A stretch of DNA of 64,000 nucleotides, taken from NCBI RefSeq assembly GCF_001431725.1, contig NZ_CP013106.1, forward strand, positions 372,001-436,000, written 5' to 3'. The notes beneath the pieces were generated by a model. The model worked only from the letters and a program-made list of their open reading frames with translations. It had not been told where the DNA came from and ran no database searches. The position numbers and the translations under genes are program-made. The stretch comes from Halomonas huangheensis. Its GTDB lineage: Bacteria; Pseudomonadota; Gammaproteobacteria; Pseudomonadales; Halomonadaceae. This document shows positions 56,349 through 64,000 of the stretch, piece after piece (position 1 is the stretch's first letter; every line of letters starts with the position of its first letter).

Positions 56349-56780
56349 ATGACTCCAACACAACGTCACCGCGTGCTTGCGCTGACGCCTCATACACGGC
56401 TGCTGAGTGTCTGGCAGACACTGGGCATTCAGACCAGTCACCGTTGTGTGCGTGGCCCCGAAACCGGCATGGCCATGGTACGTGGCCGCATGGGGGGCTC
56501 CGGCAGTGCCTTCAATCTCGGTGAAATGACCCTGACTCGCGCCAGTGTGATGCTGGAAGACGGCAGTCTCGGCCATGGCTGGGTGGCGGGCCGCGACCAG
56601 GATCAGGCCGAATTGATCGCGCTGATCGATGCCTGTGCCCGCCATGAAAGCTGGGCACGTCGTATCGACACGGAGCTGGTCGAGCCGCTGGCCCAGGCGC
56701 TGGAAGAGGAGCGCGCCCAGGCGTCGCGCCAGGCCGCAGCAACCCGCGTCGATTTCTTCACCATGGTGCGAGGGGAATGA
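56349..56780 (+). CDS. phnG: C-P lyase core subunit PhnG
   Basis: 143 aa. The segment GPETGMAMVRGRMGGSGSAFNLGEMTLTRASV is characteristic of PhnG, shown here as its position at residues 38-69. PhnG is part of the PhnGHIJ core complex that turns a phosphonate and ATP into a ribose 1-phosphonate 5-triphosphate. phnH starts within its stop codon. Confidence 0.95.
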   Translation: MTPTQRHRVLALTPHTRLLSVWQTLGIQTSHRCVRGPETGMAMVRGRMGGSGSAFNLGEMTLTRASVMLEDGSLGHGWVAGRDQDQAELIALIDACARHESWARRIDTELVEPLAQALEEERAQASRQAAATRVDFFTMVRGE

Positions 56781-57439
56781 GCATGAATACGCGCGCAACG
56801 ACCAGCAGCACCGCGAACCAGAATCCTGGTCAGCGTTGGCCGATGCTTGACGATGGCGTTCACCATCCGCAGCGCCTGTTTCGTCAATTGCTCGGCGCGA
56901 TGTCCGAGCCCGGCACGCTGCAGACATTGAGTATCGATGACCTCCCCGCCGATGCGCAGCTGTCGCCTGCAGCCTGGGCCACCGTGCTCACGCTCTGCGA
57001 CCTCGATACTCGCCTGTGGATCGACCCACGCCTCGAGACATCGGGGCTGCGTGAGGCGGTGGCGTTCCAGACCGGTGCTGCAATTACCGAGGTGCCCGCA
57101 GACGCCGACTTCGCATTGGTGGTACCGCAGACCCTTGTGGAAATCACTGACTTTGCCATCGGCAGTGATGCCTGGCCCGACCGCAGCACCACCTTGATCG
57201 TGGTGGCCGAACAACTCGCCGAAGGTAACGACTGGCGGCTCACTGGCCCCGGCATCGCCGATCACCGCAGCCTGGCCCTCGGTGGCCAGGTCGCGCCACT
57301 GATGTGGCGCCTGGCGGCCAATCACAACTGCTTCCCGCGTGGCCTCGATGCGTTCATCACCAGTGGCTATCAACTGCTGTCGATTGCCCGCAGCACCCGC
57401 ATTGCTGCCGGAAATGGCCAGACCGAGGAGAACGCCTGA
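56777..57439 (+). CDS. phnH: C-P lyase core subunit PhnH
   Basis: 220 aa. Typical motifs include DDGVHHPQRLFRQLLGAMSEPG, FQTGA and FPRGLDAFITS. It forms the dimerising core subunit of the C-P lyase. The ATG at 56777 overlaps the phnG stop; the second ATG at 56783 is better spaced from AGGGG and may be the true start, giving a protein two residues shorter. Confidence 0.94.
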   Translation: MSMNTRATTSSTANQNPGQRWPMLDDGVHHPQRLFRQLLGAMSEPGTLQTLSIDDLPADAQLSPAAWATVLTLCDLDTRLWIDPRLETSGLREAVAFQTGAAITEVPADADFALVVPQTLVEITDFAIGSDAWPDRSTTLIVVAEQLAEGNDWRLTGPGIADHRSLALGGQVAPLMWRLAANHNCFPRGLDAFITSGYQLLSIARSTRIAAGNGQTEENA

Positions 57440-58575
57440 TGTACGTAGCCGTGAAAGGGGGCGAGAAGGCGATTGCCAACGCCCATCAGTGGATGGCGGA
57501 TCGCCGCAGAGGCGATCGTGAGCAGGCAGAAATAGGCGTCGACCAGGTGCAGCAACAGCTGGGGCTGGCGGTGGACAGGGTCATGGCCGAGGCCTCGCTG
57601 CATGATCCCGAACTGGCGGCACTGGCGCTGAAACAGGCCAGTGGCGATATGGTCGAGGCGGTGTTCCTGCTGCGTGCCTACCGCACTACCTTGCCGAGAC
57701 TGGCCGAGACCTGTCCGCTGGATACCGGTGCCATGCATATCGAGCGGCGCATCAGCGCCACCTTCAAGGATGTGCCGGGCGGCCAGGTGCTGGGGCCAAC
57801 CTACGATTACACCCATCGCCTGTTGGACTTCATGTTGCTTGCCGAAGGAGAAGCTCCCGAGGCCGAGCGCGCCGAGGCAGCGCTGGAACGTTGTCCGCAG
57901 ATTCTCGACTGCCTCAATGCCGAAGGGCTGATCGAGCAGGAAGTCGATGATGGCAGTGTGCCCTATGACATCACCCGTGACCCACCCGACTTTCCCGTCG
58001 ATCGTGCCACCCGTCTGCAGATGCTGGCGCGGGGCGACGAGGGCTACCTGTTGGCGCTGGGTTACTCGACGCAGCGCGGCTATGGCCGCAACCACCCCTT
58101 CGCCGGGGAGATTCGTCAGGGCAGCGTGGAAGTCGAGATCGAGGTGGAGGGCTTCGAAGGCCCGCTCTGCATCGGTGAGATAACGCTGACCGAGTGCCAG
58201 ATGATCAACCAGTTCGGGGGCTCGCGGGAGAAGGCACCGCAGTTCACTCGCGGATACGGGCTGGCCTTCGGACGCAACGAGCGCAAGACCATGGCCATGG
58301 CGCTGGTCGATCGTGCCCTGCGTGCCGAGGAACTGGGCGAGTCGATCCAGAGCCCGGCCCAGCAGGCCGAGTTTGTGCTGGCCCATACCGACAGTGTCGA
58401 GGCCTCGGGGTTTGTCTCGCACCTCAAGTTGCCGCACTACGTCGACTTCCAGTCCGAGCTGGAACTGCTGCGTCGCCTGCGCCGTGAGCACGCCGAGCGT
58501 CAGTCGAGCGAGCCGGTGAGCAGGGAATCGATGGCCCGTGATGAAACCGCCGGGACCGAGGAGACCGCACAATGA
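57439..58575 (+). CDS. phnI: C-P lyase core subunit PhnI (nucleosidase)
   Basis: 378 aa from the ATG at 57439; an upstream frame is spurious. The N-terminal MYVAVKGGEKAIANAHQWM and the central SASLHDPELAALALKQASGD-like segment match PhnI. It replaces the adenine of ATP with the phosphonate. The start overlaps the phnH stop, and phnJ overlaps its end. Confidence 0.96.
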   Translation: MYVAVKGGEKAIANAHQWMADRRRGDREQAEIGVDQVQQQLGLAVDRVMAEASLHDPELAALALKQASGDMVEAVFLLRAYRTTLPRLAETCPLDTGAMHIERRISATFKDVPGGQVLGPTYDYTHRLLDFMLLAEGEAPEAERAEAALERCPQILDCLNAEGLIEQEVDDGSVPYDITRDPPDFPVDRATRLQMLARGDEGYLLALGYSTQRGYGRNHPFAGEIRQGSVEVEIEVEGFEGPLCIGEITLTECQMINQFGGSREKAPQFTRGYGLAFGRNERKTMAMALVDRALRAEELGESIQSPAQQAEFVLAHTDSVEASGFVSHLKLPHYVDFQSELELLRRLRREHAERQSSEPVSRESMARDETAGTEETAQ

Positions 58576-59438
58576 CCACCGCCAACCACAGCGCTGCCAG
58601 CACAACAGCGGGCTACAACTTTGCCTACCTCGATGAGCAGACCAAGCGCATGATTCGTCGTGCCCTGCTCAAGGCGGTGGCGATTCCCGGCTATCAGGTG
58701 CCCTTCGGTGGGCGTGAAATGCCGATGCCCTATGGCTGGGGGACCGGCGGCATGCAGTTGACCGCCAGCATCCTCGGCGCCGATGACGTACTCAAGGTCA
58801 TCGACCAGGGCGCCGACGACACCACCAATGCGGTGAGCATTCGCGCCTTCTTCGAGCGTGTCGCAGACGTCGAGACCACCACCGAGACGGCGAAGGCCAG
58901 TGTGATCCAGACCCGTCACCGCATCCCCGAGAAGACGTTGAGCAAGGACCAGATCCTGGTTTTTCAGGTGCCGATTCCCGAGCCGCTGCGCTTTATCGAG
59001 CCCAGCGAGGAGGAAACGCGGGTGATGCATGCGCTGGAGGAGTACGGCGTCATGCACGTCAAACTCTACGAGGACATCGCTCGCCACGGACATATCGCCA
59101 CCACCTATGCCTACCCGGTCAAGGTCGATGGCCGCTATGTGATGGACCCGTCGCCGATTCCCAAGTTCGACAACCCCAAGCTGCACATGAGCGAGGCGCT
59201 TATGCTGTTCGGCGCGGGACGCGAGAAGCGGCTCTATGCCATTCCTCCGCATACCCGGGTCGAGAGCCTCGACTTCGAGGATCACCCGTTCGAGATCCAG
59301 GCCTGGGATGAGCCCTGTGCGCTGTGCGGTGCCACCGACAGCTATCTCGATGAGGTCATCACCGATGATGCCGGCGGTCGCATGTTTGTCTGCTCGGATA
59401 CTGATTACTGCCAGTCTCGTCGCGAGGAGGTGGCATGA
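58572..59438 (+). CDS. phnJ: C-P lyase catalytic subunit PhnJ (radical SAM)
   Basis: 288 aa. The C-x2-C-x21-C-x5-C motif is exact: Cys249, Cys252 and Cys274 should hold the [4Fe-4S] cluster and Cys280 is the thiyl radical residue (E. coli Cys241, 244, 266 and 272). PhnJ homolytically cleaves the carbon-phosphorus bond, releasing an alkane and 5-phosphoribosyl 1,2-cyclic phosphate. A GAGGAG site lies before the ATG. Confidence 0.97.
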   Translation: MTTANHSAASTTAGYNFAYLDEQTKRMIRRALLKAVAIPGYQVPFGGREMPMPYGWGTGGMQLTASILGADDVLKVIDQGADDTTNAVSIRAFFERVADVETTTETAKASVIQTRHRIPEKTLSKDQILVFQVPIPEPLRFIEPSEEETRVMHALEEYGVMHVKLYEDIARHGHIATTYAYPVKVDGRYVMDPSPIPKFDNPKLHMSEALMLFGAGREKRLYAIPPHTRVESLDFEDHPFEIQAWDEPCALCGATDSYLDEVITDDAGGRMFVCSDTDYCQSRREEVA

Positions 59439-60274
59439 AGCGCCCTATGCATACTCATTCCAGACCAGCGCGTCCCGAGCTGACACGCTCCGCATTGCTC
59501 GAGGCACGCGATATCACCCGGCTCTACGGCCCCGGCAAGGGCTGTGAGCAGATCGATTTCCGCCTGCACCAGGGTGAGGTGCTGGGCATTGTCGGCGAAT
59601 CCGGTTCCGGCAAGTCGACCCTGCTGCGAGTACTGTCGGGGTTGGAAAGGCCCGATGCCGGCCAGGTCATCTATCACAGCGATATCGACGGTTCCGCCGG
59701 ACAGTCCGGTGCCCTTGATCTTTATGCCATCAGCGAGGCGCGCCGCCGTGCCCTGCTGCGGATGGAGTGGGGGCTGGTTCACCAGAACCCGCGCGATGGT
59801 CTGCGACTTGGCGTATCCGCCGGTGCCAATGTCGGCGAGCGCTTGATGGCACTGGGCCAGCGCCACTACGGCAATCTGCGCGCCGCCGGACAGGACTGGA
59901 TGGCGCGTGTCGAACTCGACCCTCAACGTATCGATGATGCACCGCAGACCTTCTCCGGCGGCATGCAGCAACGCCTGCAGATTGCGCGCACCCTGGTGAC
60001 TCAGCCACGGCTGGTGTTTATGGATGAGCCGACCGGTGGGCTGGATGTCTCGGTACAGGCGCGCCTGCTCGATATGCTGCGTACCCTGACGCGTGAGTTG
60101 GGGCTGTCGGTGGTGCTTGTCACCCATGACCTCGCGGTAGCCCGTCTGCTGGCCCACCGCCTGATGGTGATGCGGCGTGGTCGAGTGGTCGAGGCTGGGC
60201 TCACCGATCAGATTCTTGATGATCCGCAGCATCCTTACACCCAACTGCTGGTGTCTTCGGTGCTGACTCCCTGA
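59435..60274 (+). CDS. phnK: C-P lyase accessory ABC-type protein PhnK
   Basis: 279 aa ABC ATPase: Walker A GESGSGKST, signature FSGGMQQRLQIARTL and Walker B VFMDEPTGGLD. PhnK docks on the C-P lyase core and has no permease partner. Its ATG overlaps the phnJ stop and has a GAGGAGG site. Confidence 0.95.
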   Translation: MKRPMHTHSRPARPELTRSALLEARDITRLYGPGKGCEQIDFRLHQGEVLGIVGESGSGKSTLLRVLSGLERPDAGQVIYHSDIDGSAGQSGALDLYAISEARRRALLRMEWGLVHQNPRDGLRLGVSAGANVGERLMALGQRHYGNLRAAGQDWMARVELDPQRIDDAPQTFSGGMQQRLQIARTLVTQPRLVFMDEPTGGLDVSVQARLLDMLRTLTRELGLSVVLVTHDLAVARLLAHRLMVMRRGRVVEAGLTDQILDDPQHPYTQLLVSSVLTP

Positions 60275-60302
60275 GTCACCGTCATATCTTGTGGAGCCTG
60301 AC

Positions 60303-61043
60303 ATGACTGCAATGAATCAACCCTTTCTCAGCGCGAGCGGGCTGGAGAAGACCTTTACCCTGCATGCTCAGGGGGGGCAGCAACTGGCGGTGATGCGAGG
60401 CCTGGATCTGCGCCTGGCACCCGGCGAGTGTCTGGTGCTGTCCGGGCGCAGTGGCATCGGCAAGAGCACGCTGCTGAAGATGGTCAACGGCAATTATCGT
60501 ATTTCGGGAGGCAGCCTGACCCTGCACTTCAACGCCCGGGGCGAGGATGACGGCCGACTAGAACTGGCCGGGCTTCCCGCCCAGGCCTGGCATGTGCTGC
60601 GGCGTGATGTGATCGGCTATGTCAGCCAGTTTCTGAGGGTGGTGCCTCGGGTGTCGACGCGGGAAGTGGTCATGGAGCCGTTGCTGGCGCGTGGCTGTGA
60701 GGCGCACGAGGCTCGCCAGCGCGCCGAACAGTTGCTGGCGCGGCTCAACCTGCCGCAACGCCTGTGGGAGCTGGCGCCCGGGACCTTTTCCGGTGGCGAG
60801 CAGCAGCGCGTCAACATTGCCCGCGGCTTTATCGCCGAGCATCCGCTGCTGCTGCTCGATGAGCCGACGGCATCGCTGGATGCCGCCAATCGTGATGTGG
60901 TGGTGAGCTTGATCGAGGAGGCCAAGGCCCGTGGCACGGCGATGCTGGGCATCTTCCACGATCAGGACGTACGTGATCGTGTCGCCGATCGCCTGCTGCC
61001 GTTGGAGCAGTACATGGGCACTGCCAGTGAGGAGACTCCGTAA
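60303..61043 (+). CDS. phnL: C-P lyase accessory ABC-type protein PhnL
   Basis: 246 aa from the ATG at 60303, seven bases after GTGGAG; a GTG 12 bases earlier is inferior. Walker A GRSGIGKST, signature FSGGEQQRVNIARGF and Walker B LLLLDEPTASLD are intact. PhnL binds over PhnK on the core complex. It overlaps phnM. Confidence 0.95.
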   Translation: MTAMNQPFLSASGLEKTFTLHAQGGQQLAVMRGLDLRLAPGECLVLSGRSGIGKSTLLKMVNGNYRISGGSLTLHFNARGEDDGRLELAGLPAQAWHVLRRDVIGYVSQFLRVVPRVSTREVVMEPLLARGCEAHEARQRAEQLLARLNLPQRLWELAPGTFSGGEQQRVNIARGFIAEHPLLLLDEPTASLDAANRDVVVSLIEEAKARGTAMLGIFHDQDVRDRVADRLLPLEQYMGTASEETP

Positions 61044-62191
61044 TGAGCATGAGCGAACAGATTCTGACCAATGCCCGACTGGTGCTGGAAGACGAGGTCA
61101 TCAGCGGTTCACTGGTGATTCGCGATGACCGCATTGCTGCGGTAGATGCTGGCGCGGTGACGGTTGCCGGTGCCATCGACTGTGAGGGTGACATCCTGAT
61201 GCCCGGGATGATTGAACTGCATACCGACAACATGGAGAAGTACTTCCAGCCACGGCCCAAGGTGTCATGGCCTGGTCGTCAGGCGGCGCTGGCCCATGAC
61301 GCACAGATGGCTGCCAGCGGCATCACCACGGTGTTCGATGCAGTATCGATCGGAGATGTCGATGACCAGAGCATGCGCCACACGGCGTTGCACGACATGG
61401 TCGAGGCGCTGAGCAGCATCACGCGCAGCGGCATTTCTCGCGTTGATCACCGCCTGCATCTGCGCTGTGAAGTCTGTCACCCGGAGACCTTGAATCGCTT
61501 CCTCTCGTTGGCAGAGCTGCCGCAATTGGGGCTGGTATCTTTGATGGACCACTCTCCGGGACAACGTCAGTTCGCCAGCCTGGAAGCCTATCGCACCTAC
61601 TACCAGGGCAAGCATGGCTTCGATGATGCCACCATGAACGACTTCATCGAGCGTCAGTTGGCCAACAGTGCCGAGTATTCCAGTGCGCACCGCCAGTCGA
61701 TTGCCGAGGCTTGCACTCAGCGTGGTCTGGCGCTGGCCAGCCATGATGACGCCACCATCGAGCACGTCGCCGAGAGCCTTGAATATGGCACGCGCATTGC
61801 CGAGTTCCCGACCACGCGTGAGGCCGCCGAGGCATCTCATCGGCATGGTATGGCGGTGATGATGGGCGCACCCAATGTGGTTCGTGGCGGCTCACACTCA
61901 GGCAATATCGCCGCCGCCGAGCTGGTGAAGTCCGGCGTACTCGATGTGTTGTCGTCCGACTATTATCCGGCGGCGTTGCTCGATGCAGTGTTTCGCATTG
62001 CCGATATGCCGGATGGTTACTCGCTGGCGAAAGCCGTAGCCTGCGCCAGCCTTGCACCGGCCAGGGCCGTAGGACTCGATGATCGGGGGCATATCGCGCA
62101 GGGGCTGCGGGCCGACCTGATTCGCGTACGGCAGTTGGATGACCATCCGCTGGTCCAGCGTGTCTGGAGCGGCGGGAAGCAGGTGCACTGA
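61043..62191 (+). CDS. phnM: Alpha-D-ribose 1-methylphosphonate 5-triphosphate diphosphatase
   Basis: 382 aa amidohydrolase. The metal site motif MIELHTDNMEKYFQPRP is present, with later histidines in SLMDHSPGQRQF and SHDDATIEH. It removes pyrophosphate from the triphosphate before PhnJ acts. The ATG overlaps the phnL stop, and phnN overlaps its end. Confidence 0.96.
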   Translation: MSMSEQILTNARLVLEDEVISGSLVIRDDRIAAVDAGAVTVAGAIDCEGDILMPGMIELHTDNMEKYFQPRPKVSWPGRQAALAHDAQMAASGITTVFDAVSIGDVDDQSMRHTALHDMVEALSSITRSGISRVDHRLHLRCEVCHPETLNRFLSLAELPQLGLVSLMDHSPGQRQFASLEAYRTYYQGKHGFDDATMNDFIERQLANSAEYSSAHRQSIAEACTQRGLALASHDDATIEHVAESLEYGTRIAEFPTTREAAEASHRHGMAVMMGAPNVVRGGSHSGNIAAAELVKSGVLDVLSSDYYPAALLDAVFRIADMPDGYSLAKAVACASLAPARAVGLDDRGHIAQGLRADLIRVRQLDDHPLVQRVWSGGKQVH

Positions 62192-62757
62192 TGGCCAGGC
62201 TCGTTTATCTGATCGGTGCCAGTGGCGTCGGCAAGGACACGCTACTGGATGCCGCACGTGAGGCTCGCAGTGATTGGCTGGTAGCCCATCGCTACATCAC
62301 TCGCCCCAGTGGTAGAGGGGAGAACAGCGTGGCCTTGTGTGAATCCGAGTTCGCGGTGCGCCGCGAGCTAGGGTTGTTCTGCCTCGACTGGTGCGCGCAT
62401 GGACTCTGCTATGGCGTGGGCAGAGAGGTCGAGGAATGGTGCCGACGTGGGGCCACGGTGTTGCTCAATGGTAGTCGTCGGGCCTTGCCTCAAGCTCGTG
62501 AACGTTTCGGTGAAGCGCTGGTTCCGGTGGTAATCACGGCGCCATCGGAGGTGCTCAGGCAACGTCTAGTGCAGCGCGGTCGTGAGGGGAACGAGGAAAT
62601 CCAGCGGCGCCTGGCTCGTCATGCGAAGGTCGAGGCGGAGCTGGTGCGCGACTTTCCCGGACTGCCACGTATCGATAACGGCGGCAGCATCGAGGCCAGC
62701 CTGTCGGCATTGGCAGCCGTAATTGATGGTCGTTCAGGGTATTCGTATCAGGGCTGA
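62191..62757 (+). CDS. phnN: Ribose 1,5-bisphosphate phosphokinase
   Basis: 188 aa guanylate-kinase-like P-loop protein: GASGVGKDTLL at residues 9-19. It makes PRPP from ribose 1,5-bisphosphate. Its ATG shares a base with the phnM stop. It has the usual length. Confidence 0.93.
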   Translation: MARLVYLIGASGVGKDTLLDAAREARSDWLVAHRYITRPSGRGENSVALCESEFAVRRELGLFCLDWCAHGLCYGVGREVEEWCRRGATVLLNGSRRALPQARERFGEALVPVVITAPSEVLRQRLVQRGREGNEEIQRRLARHAKVEAELVRDFPGLPRIDNGGSIEASLSALAAVIDGRSGYSYQG

Positions 62758-62791
62758 GAATCGGCAGTTTTAAAGGACGGAGAGTCGCGCC

Positions 62792-63571
62792 ATGGAATTT
62801 CGCTTCAACGGTACCGGGGACAGCGCTCAGGTCCCACGCTTTGGCTGCCAGTGTCCGGCCTGTACCAGGGCTCGTGTATTCAGCAACCATCAGCGAGGCC
62901 CCTGCTGTGCCGAGGTCTCGGTGGATGGCCGACGCTACCTGCTCGATGCCGGGCGCATGGACCTTGCACACAGCTGTGAACTGGAACGCCCCGCCGCGAT
63001 TCTATTGACGCATTATCACGCCGACCATGTGCAGGGACTCTTCCATCTGCGTTGGGGTACCGGTGAGTCGATTCCAGTGTACGGCCCCAAGGATGCCAAC
63101 GGTTGTGCCGATCTCTATCGCAACCCGGGAGTACTGGATTTCCAACCCGGCCTCAAGCCATTCCGTCCACTGCGTTTTGACTCTCTCAGCGTGATACCAG
63201 TGCCGCTCAATCACAGTAAGCCGACATTGGGCTATTGCCTTGATGATGGAGGCACTCGCCTGGCCTACCTGACCGACACTCTGGGCCTGCCGCTGGAGAC
63301 CGAGCGCTTTCTGCGTGAGTGGGAGCCGGACGTGCTGGTGCTGGATGCGACTCACCCCGCATCACATCAGAATCCACGTAATCACAACACCATCAGCCAG
63401 GCTCTCGACATCATCATGCGTCTCGATCCGCCGCGCGCCTGGCTGACCCACATCAGCCACGAGTTGGACGCGGAATATCTGGCCTATCGTACCGAGTTGC
63501 CGCCCAAAGTGCGTATCGCTCGAGATGGCGAGACGCTGGGGGACTGGGGGCGACTGGAGGCTGCGTCATGA
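62792..63571 (+). CDS. phnP: 5-phospho-alpha-D-ribosyl 1,2-cyclic phosphate phosphodiesterase
   Basis: 259 aa metallo-beta-lactamase-fold protein. The motif HYHADH places His74, His76, Asp78 and His79 as the binuclear metal ligands. A zinc knuckle CQCPAC (Cys19, Cys21, Cys24) is at the N-terminus. It opens the cyclic phosphate left by PhnJ. E. coli has phnO between phnN and phnP; here there is none. Confidence 0.95.
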   Translation: MEFRFNGTGDSAQVPRFGCQCPACTRARVFSNHQRGPCCAEVSVDGRRYLLDAGRMDLAHSCELERPAAILLTHYHADHVQGLFHLRWGTGESIPVYGPKDANGCADLYRNPGVLDFQPGLKPFRPLRFDSLSVIPVPLNHSKPTLGYCLDDGGTRLAYLTDTLGLPLETERFLREWEPDVLVLDATHPASHQNPRNHNTISQALDIIMRLDPPRAWLTHISHELDAEYLAYRTELPPKVRIARDGETLGDWGRLEAAS

Positions 63572-63636
63572 TCCAGCGATTTCTTTCGATGGTGATTTCT
63601 TCTTCATCTTTTTGCGTGCACAGGCGATTCCCATGA
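63568..63636 (+). CDS. Possible 22-codon coupling ORF between phnP and the acyltransferase
   Basis: An ATG overlaps the phnP stop (ATGA), and a 22-codon frame ends with a TGA that overlaps the ATG of the acyltransferase gene. It reads MIQRFLSMVISSSSFCVHRRFP. Codon use is unlike the flanking genes. It may serve only to carry ribosomes between the two genes, or may be chance. Confidence 0.3.
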   Translation: MIQRFLSMVISSSSFCVHRRFP

Positions 63637-64000
63637 CGACTTCTCAAGCGGACAGCGGTCAGCAGCCGATGTCACAGCGGCTCTCAAGCGAACCCTGTGT
63701 GGCGCCGAGTGCTCGCCTTCATGCCACCGTGTCTGGTCGCTGGACCGAGATCGGCGAACGTTGTGTGCTCAATCATGTTGAGCTCGGTGACTACAGCTAT
63801 ATCGAGCGCGACAGTGATGCGATGTTCACTACCATCGGCAAATTCACCTCGATAGCTGCCAGCGTTCGTATCAACCCCAGCAATCATCCCTGGTGGCGTC
63901 CCACGCTGCATCACTTCACCTATCGCCCCGGCAAGTTCGGGTTTGGCGAGCATGATCAGGCCATCGATGAGGAAGTGTTCCGTTGGCGAGAGCAGGACCG
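63633..64000 (+). CDS. Hexapeptide-repeat acyltransferase of the phosphonate operon (5' part, cut by window)
   Basis: Translated directly from the bases; 122 complete codons are present and the frame runs off the right edge. After about 20 variable residues come isoleucine-patch repeats (SARLHATVSGRWTEIGERC, VELGDYSYIE) and the motif INPSNHPWWRPTLHHFTYR that marks the phosphonate-associated DapH-like acetyltransferase family. Its role in phosphonate breakdown is not settled; it may acetylate aminoalkylphosphonates in place of PhnO. Confidence 0.85.
   Translation, partial: MTTSQADSGQQPMSQRLSSEPCVAPSARLHATVSGRWTEIGERCVLNHVELGDYSYIERDSDAMFTTIGKFTSIAASVRINPSNHPWWRPTLHHFTYRPGKFGFGEHDQAIDEEVFRWREQD

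Noticed and set aside
57370..58605. Minus-strand 411-codon frame opposite phnI
   Set aside because: Antisense shadow of a certain gene in a gapless operon.
62758..62791. A missing phnO gene between phnN and phnP
   Set aside because: The gap is only 34 bases and cannot hold it; many species lack phnO, so this is not a deletion within the gene order of this organism.

Overview
The window reads as chromosomal DNA of a gammaproteobacterium, most likely a halophilic member of the Halomonadaceae (Halomonas or a close relative). This is an inference from the E. coli-like S10/spc/alpha ribosomal order, the moderately high GC content, the uvrA - YajR-type MFS - ssb order, a betaine-type binding protein, and TTT and phosphonate operons typical of marine/saline bacteria. 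No tRNA, rRNA, insertion sequence, prophage or CRISPR was seen.

Layout. (1) 1-10,092: the end of the S10 operon (rpsC partial, rplP, rpmC, rpsQ), the complete spc operon (rplN to secY and rpmJ) and the alpha operon (rpsM, rpsK, rpsD, rpoA, rplQ), closed by a strong terminator. (2) 10,179-13,756: a MocR-type aminotransferase-like regulator divergent from an MFS exporter and an SDR dehydrogenase. (3) 13,810-19,322: a nine-copy hexanucleotide repeat, uvrA, a YajR-like transporter and ssb. (4) 19,474-24,660: an HSL-type esterase, a betaine-type binding protein, soxR with a divergent SoxR-box-controlled flavin reductase and arylamine N-acetyltransferase pair, and a TSUP permease. (5) 24,711-30,297: a LysR regulator divergent from a tripartite tricarboxylate transporter operon that has a cytoplasmic sulfatase inserted between the binding protein and the membrane subunits. 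(6) 30,543-34,041: an RmlD-like protein with plsC, and the fabA-fabB unsaturated fatty acid operon. (7) 34,341-38,657: photolyase, a MerR/LitR-like regulator that has lost its B12 ligands, a CbiX-type chelatase and a TIGR01777 epimerase, probably a light-response locus. (8) 38,793-43,688: rapA, an Lgt-like membrane domain fused to thioredoxin, a small membrane protein and a VOC protein.

(9) 43,897-52,363: the least conventional part. A LacI regulator is divergent from a seven-gene operon (Gfo/Idh dehydrogenase, TIM-barrel isomerase, DUF4432 mutarotase-like protein, SDR, CaiB-type CoA-transferase, a solute-binding-protein fold with no export signal, and a crotonase). Sugar-type enzymes are combined with CoA-thioester enzymes and a binding protein that appears to be cytoplasmic, and there is no permease. 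This is the best candidate here for an undescribed pathway.

(10) 52,470-64,000: a complete phosphonate C-P lyase operon, phnCDEFGHIJKLMNP, followed by a truncated hexapeptide acyltransferase gene. Its promoter region carries Pho-box-like repeats and a GTCTAGAC palindrome that recurs over the phnF start codon. This suggests phosphate-starvation activation plus PhnF repression. PhnC/D/E import phosphonates, PhnG-L with PhnM and PhnJ cleave the C-P bond, and PhnP and PhnN return the ribose phosphate moiety to PRPP.
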